NCBI RefSeq assembly: GCF_002878395.1
Contig: NC_061118.1
Span: forward strand, 91,601,875 to 91,665,874
Direction of reading: 5' to 3'
Length of the DNA stretch: 64,000 nucleotides
Source of the DNA: Capsicum annuum
Lineage: Eukaryota; Streptophyta; Magnoliopsida; Solanales; Solanaceae
How positions within the stretch are numbered: position 1 is the first letter of the stretch; every line of letters starts with the position of its first letter. This document shows, piece after piece, positions 1 to 10,648 of the stretch. The notes under the pieces are model-generated. The model was not told the origin of the DNA. It did no database searches and saw only the letters and a list, made by a program, of their open reading frames with translations. Made by a program: the position numbers and the translations under genes.

Positions 1-340
1 TAACCACTTTCAAAATAAAAAATTACCTTTAAAGTCCCTACACTTAACCATTTTCAACCTACCAAGTCACCAAGTATAACCACTTTGAAAATAAAAAAAA
101 AACGTTTAACGTCCATACACTTAACCACTTTGAATCTACCAAGTCACCAAACATAACCATATTCAAAATAAAAAATCATTTTTAAAGTCCCTACACTTAA
201 TCATTTTCAACCTACCAAGTCAACAAACATAACCACTTTCAATCTACCAAGTTACCTTTAAAGTCCCTACACTTAATGATTTTCAACCTCCAAGTCATCA
301 AACATAACCACTTTCAATCTACCATGTAACCATTGTTTGA
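1..340. repeat. 77-bp tandem repeat (minisatellite), about 4.4 units
   Basis: Units beginning with AACCAC or AACCAT start at 2, 78, 155, 231 and 306, a period of 75-77 bp. Each unit carries an A-rich stretch, then AAAGTCCCTACACTTAA, then CAACCTACCAAGTCA or a close variant. The fourth unit has lost its A-rich part and the fifth fades out near 340. The array runs off the left edge, so its full size is unknown. No coding potential is seen. Confidence 0.85.
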
Positions 341-790
341 GTTGATAGTGATATTACTAGCCTCAGGTAGGCTGAGTCAGTGTTTTGGTAGGTAGTTTTG
401 TATTTTATGGGTTTATTATTTTTTGTGGGTCTGAAATAATTTTTGGTCTTATGGTTGTAGCCAGTGTCTTGTGGTGCCTTGGTACAGTTTAATTAGCCGA
501 GCATGTTTAGAACTTCTATTTTGTTTGAATCAGTTGTTGGTGTAGAGGACATTTAGAAATATTGAAATTCAGCTTCATTGAGAATTTTTGCCATGGATGC
601 TTCTATTGTGACCTGGTGAGTTCTTATGTGATAGATTTTTTGTTCTACGGGAGTCCAACAATATTATAATTATAACTCCTTATGGGAGTTTTTGTTGATG
701 TAAATCAAGGATATTTTCTATCTTTTACATGTTTTTGGATTTTTCTTGGTTTTTTGTTTAAGGAAGAATGTGAATCTTACTGGTACATAT
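341..790. other. Unassigned AT-rich DNA
   Basis: No ORF of note, LTR end, RNA gene or repeat was recognised between the tandem array and the probable LTR start at 791. Confidence 0.5.
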
Positions 791-1429
791 TGTAATGACC
801 CTCATTGTAATTTTAGAATTTACTTTGTTTTGATTATTTTGCTCCCACCCCTATGGTAGCCTTATTTAATTTACTAGTTATAAAAATGGTTGTATGGTCC
901 CTAATGAACCCGAAAGTGTGTTATTTGAGTTTATGAATTTAATCATCCTTAAAAGGATAGGTTTGACTTTGATCAACATTTTAAGACTCGAGTCTCGAAT
1001 AAAGATTCTAACATTTTCATTAGGTCTGGAATGTCAATTTTGGGTTAGTTGAGCAGTTGGTTTGGGTTTGGAACCTTTATTTTGTACTTTGTCCTCCATT
1101 TGAAAATATTGTATTTTGTCCTGAAGGGGCCTGGAGATTTAATTTGCTGTAAATAAATTTTTTCATAAATTCGATAATTTTATTGGATCCAAAATGTGTT
1201 TTATGATTGGCTTATGTTCATAGAGTTCAAGATGAGTTTTGAGGGTCAAAAAAAGTTTTTGAAATTGCTGGTTGCTAGTCAACAGTGGACCACGATCAAT
1301 GCACTGTCAATGGTCAACAACATGGTCAACGAGCCATATTTCCTTACTAAAACAACCTATTTTGGTATTTATCTATTTTTTTTCTCATTTTCACTATTGT
1401 TGATATTGGAAGATTGGGAGGTAGATTTT
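791..1429 (+). mobile_element. Probable solo LTR, left part (interrupted)
   Basis: The sequence opens with TGTAATGACCCTCATTG, a typical start of large Solanaceae Gypsy LTRs. It reads on, across the Athila insertion, into 21200-23547, which ends TTTTGTGTCGTGACA, a typical end. Rejoined length would be about 3.0 kb. A cluster of GTCAAC/GGTCAAC motifs at 1270-1345 lies where other LTRs in this window carry palindromic modules. No matching target duplication was found (CATAT before, TGTAC after) and no primer-binding site follows the right end, so this could also be a rearranged remnant. The short ORF at 1196-1432 lies inside it and resembles no known protein. Confidence 0.5.
1425..1429. repeat. 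Target site duplication ATTTT, left copy
   Basis: ATTTT directly precedes the 5' LTR of the Athila-type element; the same five bases follow its 3' LTR at 21195-21199. Confidence 0.9.
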
Positions 1430-2843
1430 TGATGTGCTAGCTTTGTGTTAGCACATTTGAGGCTTTTAACTCAAAATAATTGCAAGTTCTTAAGTAACTT
1501 TTGTTGTTTTTGATTATATTTCATGTGATATTGCAGGGAAGTTGAGATGCATGGAAACGTGTGATAACTACATCAAGAAGGACGAATTTTGATGAAGTAG
1601 ATAGAAAGGTTTTAGTTGATGACTTGTCTGATAAGTCTTCAACCATCTGATGGGTCATCACAAAAGGCCGTTATCTCTAGATAGTTTATAAAAAATGGAG
1701 AGAATCGTTGATGAATTGGTTTGATAAGTCATAAACTGTGTGATAGGTCGTCAGACTTGGCCGTCACATGTACGCAGTGAACAAAGATTGGGACTAAGCT
1801 GTGACGACTTGACTGATAAGTTGTCAACCATTTGATAAGCTGTTAGCTATGGGGCGGAAAAGCTCAAATTTGAAATTCAAATTAGGAAAAAATCTTAAGT
1901 ATTTATAGGAAAAAAACTTAGGTTTTAAGGCATCTTAAACTTATTAACAAGAATAACTTTTGTATTTTTTGGGGTTTTCTTAAGTTTTGTTTCGAATTAT
2001 CTTTGAATTATTATTTTGGTTTCTGGGATTATTGTTTGAATTTGAAGGAAGGATAATCTTAAATTTCCATCTTTTGTAGGTTAACTACTTTCGAATTATG
2101 GATCTAATGCATGCTATTTCTTTCTATCTCATGAGGAACTAAATCCCATAACCGGAGTTGTAGGATCTATGATTGTTGCTTTATGAATTATATAGTTGCC
2201 TAAGATTTGAATGACTGTGGGAACTTCTTGATAATTCTTTTGTAATGAATCTTTTCTATTGGATGCAAATAATAGATTAAGCCTTACATTGATCTGCTTG
2301 AACTTAGAAGTAATTAAAGGAAGGGAATTATCAATGGGGATTGGAAATGTTAAATTTCTATCTAATGATTAATGATTTAACAAGATTAATCAACTTGAGA
2401 TGAAATCAGTTTAAACATAAGGATTTCCTAAGTTTGAGGGAATTAGCTAATCGAGCATCTAAATAGGTCGAAAGAAATTTATATCAATTATTGATAGTGA
2501 TAATCTATAGTTTCCTGCATGTTATGAGAATCTTCTGTTGCAACTATCGTTTAACATATAGAAACATTCATAGTGAATACAACTCTAGTTTTACTTCATC
2601 ACTAATTTGAAATATAATATTGAAACATTGACTTTGGATTGCTAAAACAAAGTGAACAATATCAATTTTTTGAATGCTAAAAACCCTCATTTACAGGAAG
2701 CTATTAGCTATTAGTCGATTGAATCACAAATAGTCTTGATTAACACCATATTCCCTGTGGGATTCGACTCCAACCTTGTTGGGTTATATATTTGATGATG
2801 ACCGCTTACTCTATTATAAGAGAGGTGTAATTTGGGTGTATCA
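1430..2843 (+). mobile_element. 5' LTR of the Athila-type element
   Basis: Runs from TGATGTGCTAGC to GGGTGTATCA and matches 19777-21194 throughout. A TATA-like TATTTATA lies at 1900-1907, just after a block of palindromic modules (1615-1850). The last 100 bases contain CCCTGTGGGATTCGACTCC, a stretch shared, with changes, with the LTR of the nested element. Confidence 0.93.
1615..1850 (+). repeat. Three about-92-bp palindromic modules in the Athila 5' LTR
   Basis: Units begin with TTGATGAC (1616), TTGATGAA (1708) and GTGACGAC (1801), steps of 92 and 93 bp. Each contains CTGATAAGT or TTTGATAAGT facing a reversed copy such as TGATGGGTCATCA or TGATAGGTCGTCA. They sit directly upstream of the TATA-like site. 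The same block occurs in the 3' LTR at about 19962-20215. Confidence 0.8.
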
Positions 2844-2848
2844 AATTT

Positions 2849-2866
2849 TGGCACCGTTGCCTGGGA
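2849..2866 (+). other. Primer-binding site, tRNA-Asp type
   Basis: TGGCACCGTTGCCTGGGA begins five bases after the 5' LTR. It differs at two positions from TGGCGCCGTTGCCGGGGA, the complement of the plant tRNA-Asp 3' end that Athila elements use. Confidence 0.85.
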
Positions 2867-2963
2867 ATACGATTGTCAATTGAGTATATCTGTGATAACT
2901 GACTCTTAGATAAGTTTCCTAAATTTTACATTTATTTGTTGTTTTTTCAATTTTACCGGTTCT

Positions 2964-4757
2964 TTGTTGCATATGACACAGACCAGAAGGTTAGGAGAAC
3001 CACTATTATCTTTCAATCTGGAACCTCACCTAATTGGGAGAATGACTGACCAACAAGAAGTTGAGCGATTAGTTGCTTTGGCTAATGCACAACTCAATCA
3101 GCAAAATATTGATAACCCAGGTTGGGTAAAGAATACAGATGATGATGACCTGGGGGATGGTGGTCTGATTAATCCTACAAATAGGAGACGTTCTGAGAAT
3201 GTAGTTGCACTAGTTAATTAGAATCCACCGGTTAGAGGAAGAGGAAACCGCCAACCTACTATGCAGTTTGCATTTGATGATGAGGATGATACTGATTTAG
3301 ATGAAGTTGGTTCCGTAGAAGCAATTATTCAACCACCATTAGCACCGGGTGTGAAGTTCAACATCACAAGCACTATGATCCAGCTATCAAAAGGTTGTTT
3401 GGTGGACTTCCAGGGGATGACCCGAATATGTATTTGGTGAATTTTATCAATATCTGCCAATCTTTTGAAAACTTGGGAGTTGGGAAGAATACAATCCATC
3501 TATGATTATTTTTATTGTCTTTGTTTGGGGTGTTAACACTGTGGTTTAATGAGTTAGCTCCTAATTCTATAACAAACTGGAGGAAATTAAAAGGATCTTT
3601 CCTACAAAGGTTCTTTTCGCCTTCCAGAATGTCACAGTTGAGGGACAAGATTAGTAACTTCAGGTAGTTACCAAATGAAGCCCTTCATAAGACATGGGTA
3701 AGATTTAAAAAGAAGTTGACACAGTGTCTTAATCACAAGATGACTGATGAACATTTGATGAAAACATTCTACAGGGCTTTGAACTCTATCACAAAGCTAA
3801 CTGTGGACAATGCTGCAGGGGAGAATTCATGGACCTTACTTTTACTGAGGCTGCTGAGTTGTTGGAATGACTTACTAAGACAAGTAGAGTTTGGCATACC
3901 ATAGATTCTGTTGTAGCAAGTAATACTATATCTAGTGGGATGACAGCTGAATAACGTAGGAGAAAAAAGGAACGTGACTAGGATATGGCACATATGAAAA
4001 CCCAGATGAATTTGCTCACCAAGAATTTACTATTCGGGAAGATAGAAAAGGTGAAAGCTATGGGATCACCAAGTAGGGGAACTGAATCAGATTCTACAAA
4101 AGAGGCGAACTACTTAAATAATCAGAAGAGCAATAACTAAGGGAAACAAGGTCGGACTTATTATGACAAATCTGGTTATAGAGATAATGAGCAAGGTGGT
4201 TGGAAAAACAATAATTATAGTAGTGGATTGGTATGTACCTCCTGGAAATTAGGATCATTCTGCTACTAGTTCTGAAAAGATGTCAATGGAGGATATGATG
4301 GCCAAGTTGTAGAAATGAGAGGATACAATTAACACTTGAGTGACAGACTTGAAGTATGACTTATCATCCATAAGTAAGTTAGTTGACTCATATTCAACTA
4401 CTATTAAGCAATTAAAGCAGCAGATGAATCAGTTGTCCACGAATTTTAACCAGAGAAAGAGCGAAACATTGCTAAGTGATACGATGTAGAATTTGTGGAA
4501 TGATAATTCTTGTATGGATATTACCATTAAAAGTGGTAAAGTGTTACTTGTCCCATCTGTGGGTGAACCTGTTGTGAACGATGTAGTGGAGTTGGAGGAA
4601 GAAGTAGAAAAAAAAACTTCAGTAGAGTTTGAGAAGCTGGAGAATAAGAAATTTACATCTAGTTAGAAATAAGTTGATAAAGTAGAGAAGGGCAAGGGGA
4701 AGGAAGGAGAGATAATAGTTAGAAGAATACAAAAATACCTCCTCCATTCCCTCACTA
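2964..4757 (+). pseudogene. gag: Athila-type gag (capsid/nucleocapsid), broken
   Basis: Gag packages the element's RNA in virus-like particles. The reading frame starts at 2964 (a second ATG at 2973) with MTQTRRLGEP. An acidic segment FDDEDDTDLDE follows past a TAG near 3219. The retrotransposon gag core is clear at about 3390-3900, with FGGLPGDDPN, WFNELAPNSI and LPNEALHKTW. A net frame change near 3385 and several stops (for example near 3500, 3665 and 3902) break it. The tail to about 4750 is low-complexity, rich in K, E and N, with only scattered similarity. No intact zinc knuckle was seen. Start is chosen for its position 100 bases after the primer-binding site. Confidence 0.8.
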
Positions 4758-4758
4758 A

Positions 4759-5592
4759 TTGCAGAAGAAGGTAGATGACACGAGATTTATCAAGTTCATA
4801 GCAATTCTAAAGCAATTGACAGTAAATATGCCTTTGGTTGAGACACTAGAACAAATGCCAGGCTATGCTAAGTTCATGAAGGATCTGGTGACTAAGAAGT
4901 GGATTATGAGCTATGAACCGGTGGAAAATCTTCACAATTGTAGTGCTATTGCTACAAGATCATTGGTGCAAAAGAAAGTCAATCCAGGAGCATTTACCGT
5001 CCCATGTACTATTTGATCGCTTAGTTTTGCTAAGGCCCTGTGTGATCTTGGGGAAAGTAGTGACCTGATGCCACTGGTAATTTTCAAGAAGTTGGATTTG
5101 GGAGATCCTATACCCACTAATTTGTGGCTTTTGATGGCAGATAGATCAATGAAGAGGCCGGTCAATATATTGTATGAAGTACCTGTTCAGGTGGTAAGTT
5201 TTATTTTTCGAATGAACTTTGTAATCTTGGATTGTGAAGTGGATTTCAAGGTATCCATAATCTTGGGTAGACCTTTCCTCACAACTGGGAGAGTATTGAT
5301 TGATTTACAAACTAATGAGTTGAAATTTAGGCTCAATAATGAAGTTATCAGTTTTGATATTTGTCAGTCAATGAAACAGCAAAAGGAAATAAGCATTTTC
5401 TCAATTGTTGATGTGTATTATGAAGATGAGCAAGATGTTCTGGTTAAGAAGAGATTTGGTGTGGAAACTTTGGCCGCAGTATTAATGAACTTTAATAGTG
5501 AGGGAATCAAAGAATTTGATGAAACTGTATGTGCACTGACAGGAATGGGGTACGCCTCTTATACCCCCAAGAAGCTAGATTTGGACCTTTAA
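4759..5592 (+). pseudogene. Athila-type aspartic protease region
   Basis: This region cleaves the Gag-Pol precursor in active relatives. Two segments share one frame, split by a TGA near 5014. The first has GYAKFMKDLVTKK and CSAIATRS, typical of the stretch before the active site. The second has CDLGESSDLMPL, where relatives usually have DLGAS: the catalytic Asp and Gly remain and Ala is replaced by Glu. Further on, ILGRPFLTTGRVLIDL is the conserved ILGRPFL motif of this family. The 174-residue stretch 5068-5592 is the longest open frame of the element. Confidence 0.85.
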
Positions 5593-6568
5593 AATCGTCT
5601 AACATCATCGGCCAAGACTTCTATTGAGGAGCCACCGGTGTTGGAACTGAAGGAACTACCAGGCCATTTGTAGTATGTGTTTCTGGGTAGTGGAAACCCC
5701 TTACCAGTTATTATTGCAGAAGACTTAGCAGAGCAGTAGGTTGAGGTCCTTATTTCTATGCTTAGAAGATACAAGAGGGCTATCGGATGGACGATAGCAG
5801 ATATTATTGGTATTTCGTCAGACATATTTACTCATAAAATCTAGCTAGAAGAAGAATATAGACTGACCATTGAGCATCAACACAGACTAAACCCACCTAT
5901 GCAAGAAGTGCTAAAAAGGAGATTATAAAGTGGCTCAATTCAGGGGTAGTGTACCAAATCTCTGACAGTAAGTAGGTAAGTCTAGTACAGTGAGTGCCTA
6001 AGAATGGGGGTATGACTGTGGTTTCTAATGATAAGAACAAATTAATTCCGCTTAGGACAGTTACTGGGTGGAAAGTTTGCATGGACTACCGAAGTTGAAT
6101 TTGTGGACATTAAAAAATCATTTTCCAATGCCCTTCATGGATAAAATACATGATCGCTTCGTAGGAAGGGGTTGGTATTAATTTTTGAATTGATATTCGA
6201 GATACAACCAAATTTTGACTGACCTAGAAGACTAGGAGAAAACAATATTTACATGCCCATATGGAATGTTTTCATTCAGGAGAATGCCATTCGGTTTATC
6301 TAATGCACCGGCAATATTCCAAAGGTGCATGGTGTAGATTTTCTTCAACATGGTGAAGGACACTTTAGAAGTGTTCAGGGATGATTTCTCTATAGTGGGT
6401 GATTTATTTGAGTTATGGTCGGTGAATTTGAGTAGAGTACTACAGAGATGTTAAGAATTTAATCTCGAGCTGAATTAGGAGAAATGTCACTTCATGGTGA
6501 AGGAAGGCATAATGCTTGGACATTGAATTTCAGCAAAGGGAATTGAAGTTGATCGTGATAAGGTAGAA
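5593..6568 (+). pseudogene. pol: Athila-type reverse transcriptase, heavily degraded
   Basis: Reverse transcriptase copies the element's RNA into DNA. Fragments in more than one frame match the family in order: RLTIEHQHRLNPPMQEV near 5860, KVCMDYR near 6075, FTCPYGMF near 6250, and EVFRDDFSIVGD near 6369. The last is the catalytic motif in which Athila relatives have MDDFSV; both Asp are kept. Stops and small indels occur every few tens of codons, so no part longer than about 50 residues is open. It leads without a gap into the connection and RNase H domains. Confidence 0.82.
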
Positions 6569-7190
6569 TTGATTGAGAAACTACCCCCTCCTATCTCAGC
6601 GAATGGAGCCTATAATTTTCTGGGTCATGCTGGATTCTATCGAAGGTTCATTAAAGATTTCTCCAAGATTACATATCCACTTTGCAAGCTGTTGGAGAAG
6701 GAAACAAAGTTCGTGTTCGATGATGAATGTATGAAGGCATTTCAATGCCTTAAGGGGATGTTTGTAGTTGCCCCAATTTTTGTTACCCCAAATTGGTCTA
6801 GACTATTTGAAATAATGTGTGATGCAAGTGGAGTGACACTTAAAGAAGTTCTTCGATAGAAGAAAGAGAAACTATTTCACCACATATAATATGTAAGCAA
6901 GGCGTTGAATGGGGCACAGAAAAATTATACTGTCACTGAGAAGGAGCTTCTAGCTGTTATTTATACTTTAGAGAAGTTCCGGGCATACTGGTTGGGAGCC
7001 AAAGTGGTGGTTCATACAGACCACATTGCTTTGAGATACTTGATGGAAAATAATAACGCCAAACCAAGGTTGATTAAATGGGTGTTTCTCATGTAGGAGT
7101 TTGACTTTAAGGTCAAAGATAGAAAAGGGTGTGAAAACCAAGTTGCAGACCACCTATCCAGGATAGAGGGAGATCAAATCACTATGGAAA
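6569..7190 (+). pseudogene. pol: RT connection and RNase H domain
   Basis: RNase H removes the RNA strand during reverse transcription. The first open part (6569-6859) has FLGHAGFYRRFIKDFSKI, the connection motif after RT, then the start of RNase H with IMCDASGVTLKEVL, where the D of CDAS is a catalytic residue. The second (6905-7096) has YTVTEKELLAVIYTLEKFR, which holds the catalytic Glu, and VVHTDHIALRYL, which holds a further Asp. After a TAG near 7094 the end motif VADHLSRIEGD is present. Two TAG stops are the only breaks. Confidence 0.88.
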
Positions 7191-8540
7191 AGCTTGATAT
7201 TGATGATGCTTTTTAGGATGAACAGATTCTAGCAGCTGCACTCAAAATGGTACCCTGGTATACAGAATTTGACTACTTTGTGGTTAGTGATATTATCCCA
7301 GAGAATCTTTCTTTTCATCAGCAAAATAAATTTCTCCATGATTCCAATAGATACATCAGGGATGAACCATGCTTATTCAGGCATTGTGATACAATATTAT
7401 CATAAGGTGCATCATGAAAGTTGATATGTTAAATTTTTTGGATGCTTACCATGCATCCCTAGTTGGGGAACATCATGTAGTTGATCGTACGACAAGAAAA
7501 GTATTGCAAAGTGGCTATTTTTGGCCAACCAAATTTAAAGATGTGTATGATTTTGTAAGGAGATGTGATCAGTGCCAAATATAGGGTTCGATAGCGAAGC
7601 ATCATGAGATGCCTATGGAGAAGATGTTGGAAGTTGAACTATTTGACGTCTGGGGTATTGATTTCATGGGGGCGTTTTTCAGCTTCTACGAGATGAAATA
7701 TATCTTGGTGGTTTTGGACTACATGTCCAAATGGTTTAAGATGGTTTCTTTAGCTAAAAATGAAGGCAATAGAGTGGATGCCTTTCTAAAGAAGAACATC
7801 TTCTCCCATTTTAGGGTACCAAGAACTATCATAAGCGATGGGGCATCCCACTTCTGTAACATAATATTCCGGGCTGCCTTTTTGAAATATGGTTTGAAGC
7901 AGCATAAGGTATCTACTCCATACCACCCAAAAACTAGTGAGAATGTATAGGTCTCAAATTGGGAGATAAAACCAATCTTGGTTAAAATGGTGAATGCGAG
8001 TAAAAAGTATTGGTCTCGAAAGCTCGATGATGCTTTGTGGGCATATAAGACTACTTTCAAGACACCTATTGGGATGTAACCATATGAGTTAGTCTATGGA
8101 AAAGCATGACACTTTAAATTTGAACTAAAGCACAAGGCTTTGTGGGCTCTAAAACGACTGAACGTTAATTGGAAGAAAGTAACCAAGTTAAGGATGGGAC
8201 GATTGATTGAGATGGATTAAGTTTGTCTTGGAGCTTATGAAAAGTTGACCTATATAAAAAGAGGATGAAAAATTACCATGACCAAAGAATATAGAATCAA
8301 GATTTTTGTTTTGGTGATTGGGTGCTATTGTTCAACTCTTGGCTTAAACTCTTTCCGGGCAAATTGAAATCAAGATTGTCGGGGCCTTTAAAAGTGAGTC
8401 AAGTTTTTCCATTAGGTGTGGTGGAACTTAAAAGTAAAGATGGAAGTATGTTTAATGTTAACGGACAAAGAATCAAGAATTCTATTGGCCTAATGGATAA
8501 AGTTAAGCTGTTGTCTATGGTGTATCTCGACGAAGTCTAA
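7191..8540 (+). pseudogene. pol: Integrase, with its catalytic Glu codon replaced by a stop
   Basis: Integrase inserts the DNA copy into the genome. A zinc-binding HHCC region is visible from about 7470 (HHVVDRTTRK, then RRCDQCQ). The core is open from 7609 to 7950: GIDFMGAFF holds the first Asp and TIISDGASHFCN the second. Where relatives have a conserved Glu just before VSN, this copy has TAG (7948-7950). The frame continues past it with [13 protein letters not shown] and YELVYGKA, and the C-terminal part reaches 8540. The C-terminal end shows no chromodomain, as expected for Athila. The post-pol motif GGAGGCAACCCAA follows at 8589. Confidence 0.88.
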
Positions 8541-8713
8541 CTAGTGGAGATAATCGAGTCGTGCCGCGATAGTAAATCAGGCTCTATATGGAGGCAACCC
8601 AATGTTGTGTGTTGTAAGACTCTTTGTTTTTTTTAAAGCCTTGTTTTACATAATGAGTTGTTTAGATATGCAGGACCAAGGGTAGAATCAATGTTGTCAA
8701 GGGAGTGAAGGTG

Positions 8714-9045
8714 CCAACCAAAGTTGATGGGTTATCAGCAAGCTGACGACCTATCACTCGAAGTCTCAACTCAAGCAAAAATTTGGCACATTCTGGATAA
8801 AGTTGATGACATGGATGCTAAGCCATCATCCAAGTGATGGGCTGTCAATCCTTGTCATCAGTTAAACAAAAATTCAGCAACATTCTAGATAAGGGTGATG
8901 ACAAGGATGATAAGCCATCACCCAAGTGATGGGCCATCACCCCTTGTCGTCAGTCGAAACAAAAATGTGTAACATTTTGTCTTGGGCTGATGAAATATAT
9001 GACGGCCTATCAAAAAATTGATAGGGCGTCACTTAAATTTTGAGC
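8714..9045 (+). repeat. Tandem modules of about 92 bp, block 1
   Basis: Units start near 8714, 8801, 8893 and 8985. Two adjacent ones (8801-8892 and 8893-8984) are clearly homologous over their full length: GTTGATGACATGGATG against GGTGATGACAAGGATG, then AAGCCATCA facing TGATGGGC, and CTTGTCATCAGT against CTTGTCGTCAGT. The last unit is cut short and ends TTGATAGGGCGTCAC. The first is the most divergent. Confidence 0.8.
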
Positions 9046-9886
9046 ATAGGTAAGTAATTTCGACCCGATCCAACCCCAATAACCATTGACTTTTCAAATT
9101 CCTGATAATAATTTTTCCCATTTCTATTTTTAGTATATTTCTTTTATCATTATTAGTCTTTATTAGCTTTAATTTTTTATTAGTTTTTATTAATTTTGAA
9201 TAATCTTAGAAAACAAAAAAATAGGTACATTAGTGCAACCGTTTCATATTTCATGTCATCTTTCTTTTCAAACTCAAACAACCATTTTATCTCTTCATCT
9301 TCTCAAAAGAAAATAAACAAGTGCTAGAATTTTTCTTCTCCTTTGTGAAAACTATTTCAAGTGTATTGAAGCCTGTGTGTCTCTTGGCAAGTTGAAAATC
9401 CGAAAGTTGGAAGAACGAAGTTAAGTCATCCCAAAGGTATGTTCTAAAAAGCTTTTAATCTTTTTAGTCAAAGGTATTAGAAATCAAGTGCAACTTAGAG
9501 CATAAAAAGGTTCAAGTGTTCATGAATGATTGAGAAATACAAAGTTGATTAGGTTACCCAAATCAACAAACTTTGTATTGATTCAAAGTGTTCAAGAACA
9601 CACTTCTTACTAAGTTTTGAAATTCCTGCTATTTGATGAAATATTGAAGCCTTAATTGAATGAAAAAGAGATTTCACCCATGTTTTTGAGCTTGATTACA
9701 TCAAAATGGGTGAATTGTCTTGTTAAAAACCACGAGTTAGGGTTAACAAGTTAGAAATTGGGCATCAAGTTTAAAATTCCAGCCTAAAAATTGAAAAGAA
9801 TGAGTTAGTAAAAATGAATTATGCTGGAAAAGAGGTTGATAAATCATCAATCAAAGTGAAAAAGGGCTGTGAATTATATTTTAAGC

Positions 9887-10140
9887 TAACGACATGGCTG
9901 ATAATCCACCACTTAAGTGACGACTTATCAGACCCAGTCGTCACTTAAGCTAAAAATTTGTTGCATTCTATTTTGGGATAACGACTTGGCTGATAAGTCG
10001 TCACTTAAATGATGACTTATCAAACCAAGTCATCACTTGTTACCATGAGATGAGCTAATTCTATTTATGGTTGACGACCTAGCTGATAAGCCGTCACTTA
10101 AGTGACGACTTATCAAACCAAGTCGTCATACACATGCTTA
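9887..10140 (+). repeat. Tandem modules of about 92 bp, block 2, with near-perfect long palindromes
   Basis: Units start at 9887 (TAACGACATGGCTGAT), 9979 (TAACGACTTGGCTGAT) and 10072 (TGACGACCTAGCTGAT), steps of 92 and 93 bp. Each has GATAAGTCGTCACTT, or a one- to four-base variant, followed directly by its reverse complement. This gives a 30-bp palindrome centred on CTTAAG in two units and CTTAAA in the middle one. Flanking ACTTGGCT and AGACCAAGT extend the pairing to about 50 bp. The block lies about 110 bp before the third ORF. Confidence 0.88.
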
Positions 10141-10249
10141 ACCATTTTGATAAAACACTTTCAAGAGTGACTTTGATAATGATTAACTCTTTTATGCTTA
10201 CTCATTATGTGGTACTAAATGACTCTTTTACCTTGATACAAATATCACC

Positions 10250-10643
10250 ATGCCACCCAAAGGGAAGTCAAAGAAAGCAACCAAGAAAGTGACAAAAGAG
10301 AACTTGACCCGAAGACTCTTTAATGAGTCTGAAAGTCAGCAAGAAGAGCCACAGCTTCAGAGATATAATACAACGCAAAGTCTTAGGATAGATGAACCTC
10401 CTCCCCAGCCTGAAAAGAAGGTGATTGAGGAAGTAATCTTTGAAGAATAAGACTCTTCTTTATCTAAACAACCCTCTTCAGAGCAACCAATTTATAGAAA
10501 CCTTATTAAGAACAACCTTCTTCTGAGCAACCAACTCACGAAGACACTCACACTAGGGTAGATGTAATAAAAAGCAAGAATCTAGGCATTAGAGACAGTG
10601 TAAGGTGGAAAGCAAATGGGGCAAAGAAAATTTACCACAGGGG
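10250..10643 (+). pseudogene. Third ORF of the Athila element, N-terminal part
   Basis: Athila elements carry an extra ORF after pol whose role is unknown; it is sometimes called env-like from position. Here it opens with MPPKGKSKKATKKVTKEN, a Lys-rich basic start, followed by a Glu/Gln/Pro-rich stretch. A TAA ends the frame at 10450, and Ser-Glu-Gln-Pro-rich coding continues in the region after it. At 10648 it is cut by the nested element and resumes at 16716. No signal peptide is seen at the start, which argues against a membrane envelope protein in this copy. Confidence 0.6.
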
Positions 10644-10648
10644 GTTGG
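10644..10648. repeat. Target site duplication GTTGG, left copy
   Basis: GTTGG lies directly before the left end of the nested element and again directly after its right end (16711-16715). Confidence 0.92.

Larger units (their letters stand above)
8541..10249 (+). other. Internal spacer between pol and the third ORF
   Basis: No coding region is seen. The stretch begins with the post-pol motif (GTCGTGCCGCGA near 8559, GGAGGCAACCC near 8590), which the nested element also has after its own ORF. It then holds two blocks of tandem palindromic modules (8714-9045 and 9887-10140) separated by AT-rich DNA. Confidence 0.8.

Noticed and set aside
1196..1432. 78-codon ORF at the left of the Athila element
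   Set aside because: Lies in a probable LTR, ends across the LTR border, and has no family features.
4932..5165. Minus-strand ORF opposite the Athila protease (also 3373-3648, 5589-5825, 6968-7153 and 7719-8060)
   Set aside because: Shadows of the gag-pol frames, with no features of their own.
8714..10140. Regular repeats with palindromes, like a CRISPR array
   Set aside because: The 92-bp units are homologous along their whole length, with no unique spacers, no cas genes and a plant retroelement setting.
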